From a bacterium (GTDB lineage Bacteria; Eisenbacteria; RBG-16-71-46; CAIMUX01), in the NCBI GenBank assembly GCA_030431975.1, contig JAUIHP010000006.1, forward strand, positions 186,001-250,000: 64,000 nucleotides of DNA, written 5' to 3'. A model generated the notes under the pieces. The model did no database searches, was not told the origin of the DNA, and saw only the letters and a list, made by a program, of their open reading frames with translations. Below, in pieces: positions 63,430 to 64,000 of this stretch (the stretch's first letter is position 1; every line of letters starts with the position of its first letter). The position numbers and the translations under genes are program-made.

Positions 63430-63585
63430 CGGAATCTACACCCGCCGCGGGTGCGGAACTGACACATAGGTCGGAGCAAGGTCCGTACTGACGGAATCTG
63501 CACCCGCTGCGGGTACACCGAACTGACAGATATGTCGGAGCGACGCCGTGCTGACGAAACCTGCACTCGCTGCGGGTTAGGCTCC
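63430..63585. repeat. Two and a half 62-bp direct repeats with palindromic cores
   Basis: Units begin cggaatct(a/g)cacccgc at 63430 and 63492, and cgaaacctgcactcgc at 63555 (partial). Each contains ACCCGC-n-GCGGGT or a one-base variant. A fragment of the start (gaatctgcac) also precedes at about 63414. Similarity between units 1 and 2 is clear over their whole length. Confidence 0.75.
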
Positions 63586-63646
63586 CGACGGATGTTTCGT
63601 GCCCTGGAACTCCGAATTGGGGATCGCCAAACCTCCTGATCATGAC

Positions 63647-63662
63647 GATATTAGTCAATATC
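63647..63662. promoter_or_regulatory. Operator-like palindrome upstream of parD
   Basis: GATATT-agtc-AATATC, perfect 6-bp arms, ends 44 nt before the parD ATG. Ribbon-helix-helix antitoxins usually bind such palindromes to repress their own operon, so this is the best candidate site. Confidence 0.5.
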
Positions 63663-63706
63663 CGACACGCCGTGATAAGCTCGCGACCTGGAGGTGTAGC
63701 CACACG

Positions 63707-63982
63707 ATGAGCAGATCCCTGAACCTTTCCCTCACAGACGAGCTGCGGAAATTCGTCGATGAGAACTCCGGCGACGGCACCCTCTTCGCAACCCCCAGCG
63801 AGTTTGTCCGATCCTTGATCCGGGAGAAGAAGTCCCGGTCTGAGATCACCGCACTTCGTGAAGCCATGCTTGAAGGATATGGAGACATTGCTCGCGGTCG
63901 AACCGTGGCGTTCTCCGGCAATCTCAGGACGGCAATGGCTGACGGCCGGCGCCTCGACAAAGACGGCGTCGATCAGGATTGA
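63707..63982 (+). CDS. ParD-like ribbon-helix-helix antitoxin
   Basis: 91 residues. Ribbon-helix-helix start RSLNLSLTDELRKFVDENSG with a following helix FATPSEFVRSLIREKKSR, the standard ParD N-terminal DNA-binding domain; the C-terminal part should wrap the toxin. Neutralises a ParE-type toxin and represses the operon. ATG 63707 is chosen (GGAGG about 13 nt upstream); a longer frame to 63599 lacks support. The stop overlaps the next ATG (TGATG). Confidence 0.88.
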   Translation: MSRSLNLSLTDELRKFVDENSGDGTLFATPSEFVRSLIREKKSRSEITALREAMLEGYGDIARGRTVAFSGNLRTAMADGRRLDKDGVDQD

Positions 63983-64000
63983 TGGCGGAGGTTCGACTTA
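63982..64000 (+). CDS. Start of a ParE/RelE-type toxin gene, cut by window edge
   Basis: Only 19 nt are visible: ATG overlapping the parD stop, then codons reading MAEVRL, a usual beginning of ParE toxins. Overlap and position right after ParD support the assignment; the protein itself is outside the window. Confidence 0.6.

Noticed and set aside
63430-63585. CRISPR array
   Set aside because: Only two to three units about 62 nt long with the whole unit conserved, no distinct spacers, and no cas genes.

Overview
The window is about 64 kb of GC-rich, gene-dense chromosomal DNA from a diderm bacterium. Evidence for an outer membrane is a TamA/BamA-family barrel with TamB, a TonB-dependent receptor paired with a DUF4249 lipoprotein, and several secreted lipoproteins with a lipobox followed by Asp/Ser-rich linkers. 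The mix (DUF4249 with a carboxypeptidase-regulatory-domain TonB receptor, fibronectin-III and beta-helix lipoproteins with the 'PPAAVxDL' style, AMP nucleosidase, M16/M3/M24/S41 peptidases, many GTG and TTG starts with clear Shine-Dalgarno sites) suggests an uncultured member of the FCB superphylum or a neighbour such as Krumholzibacteriota/Eisenbacteria-like lineages. That placement is inference; no rRNA or tRNA gene is visible.

Layout. 1-7.1 kb: truncated phosphoglycerate mutase, an RRM protein, an M24 peptidase, a membrane-anchored TPR protein overlapping a YdeI-like gene, an S4 protein and an Fn3 lipoprotein. 7.3-16.0 kb: TamB, TamA and a CPA-type antiporter with a TrkA-N domain. 16.2-19.8 kb: a double spondin-domain lipoprotein and typA/bipA. 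19.8-24.2 kb: a two-gene cassette of P-loop ATPases, the second carrying ten kinesin-light-chain-type TPRs; this is the least explained unit here. 24.6-28.3 kb: mscL, a divergent mscS and an Fn3/beta-helix lipoprotein. 28.4-34.0 kb: nadE, a 2,4-dienoyl-CoA-reductase-like SDR and an S41 peptidase, tightly packed. 34.3-43.7 kb: a collagen-like Gly-Ser-Thr protein, an alpha-oxoamine synthase, a SprT-like metalloprotein, DUF4249 plus TonB receptor, M3 peptidase and a secreted beta-carbonic anhydrase. 43.9-50.1 kb: an M16 peptidase, AMP nucleosidase and a thioredoxin-TPR protein. 50.2-60.0 kb: a lipid-modification cluster (desaturase, FAD amine-oxidase-like protein, DUF1365, CFA-synthase homologue, DUF1295, second CFA-type methyltransferase, GPH transporter) followed by a convergent DNA photolyase. 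60.5-64.0 kb: a class V aminotransferase, a MerR regulator with a very long repetitive linker, a repeat-rich noncoding stretch and a ParD-ParE toxin-antitoxin start.

How the genes work together. The 50-60 kb cluster is the clearest pathway: genes next to each other act on unsaturated acyl chains of membrane lipids. Its content (CFA homologue, flavin oxidase, GPH transporter, photolyase) recalls from memory the singlet-oxygen (sigmaE/ChrR) response of Rhodobacter, where such enzymes make furan or methylated fatty acids. A plausible ECF-type promoter lies in front of it. TamA-TamB is an outer-membrane assembly pair. The ATPase pair is a candidate signalling or defence module of unknown role.

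A window-wide oddity is the number of short tandem repeats. Most are in coding sequence with unit lengths divisible by three: 39 bp in tamB, 18 bp in the S41 gene, 9 bp in the collagen-like gene, 126 bp in the TPR gene, and 18 bp and 6 bp in merR. Others are at gene borders or in noncoding DNA: 24 bp at the tamA start, 18 bp before the GPH gene, and about 62 bp at 63.4 kb.
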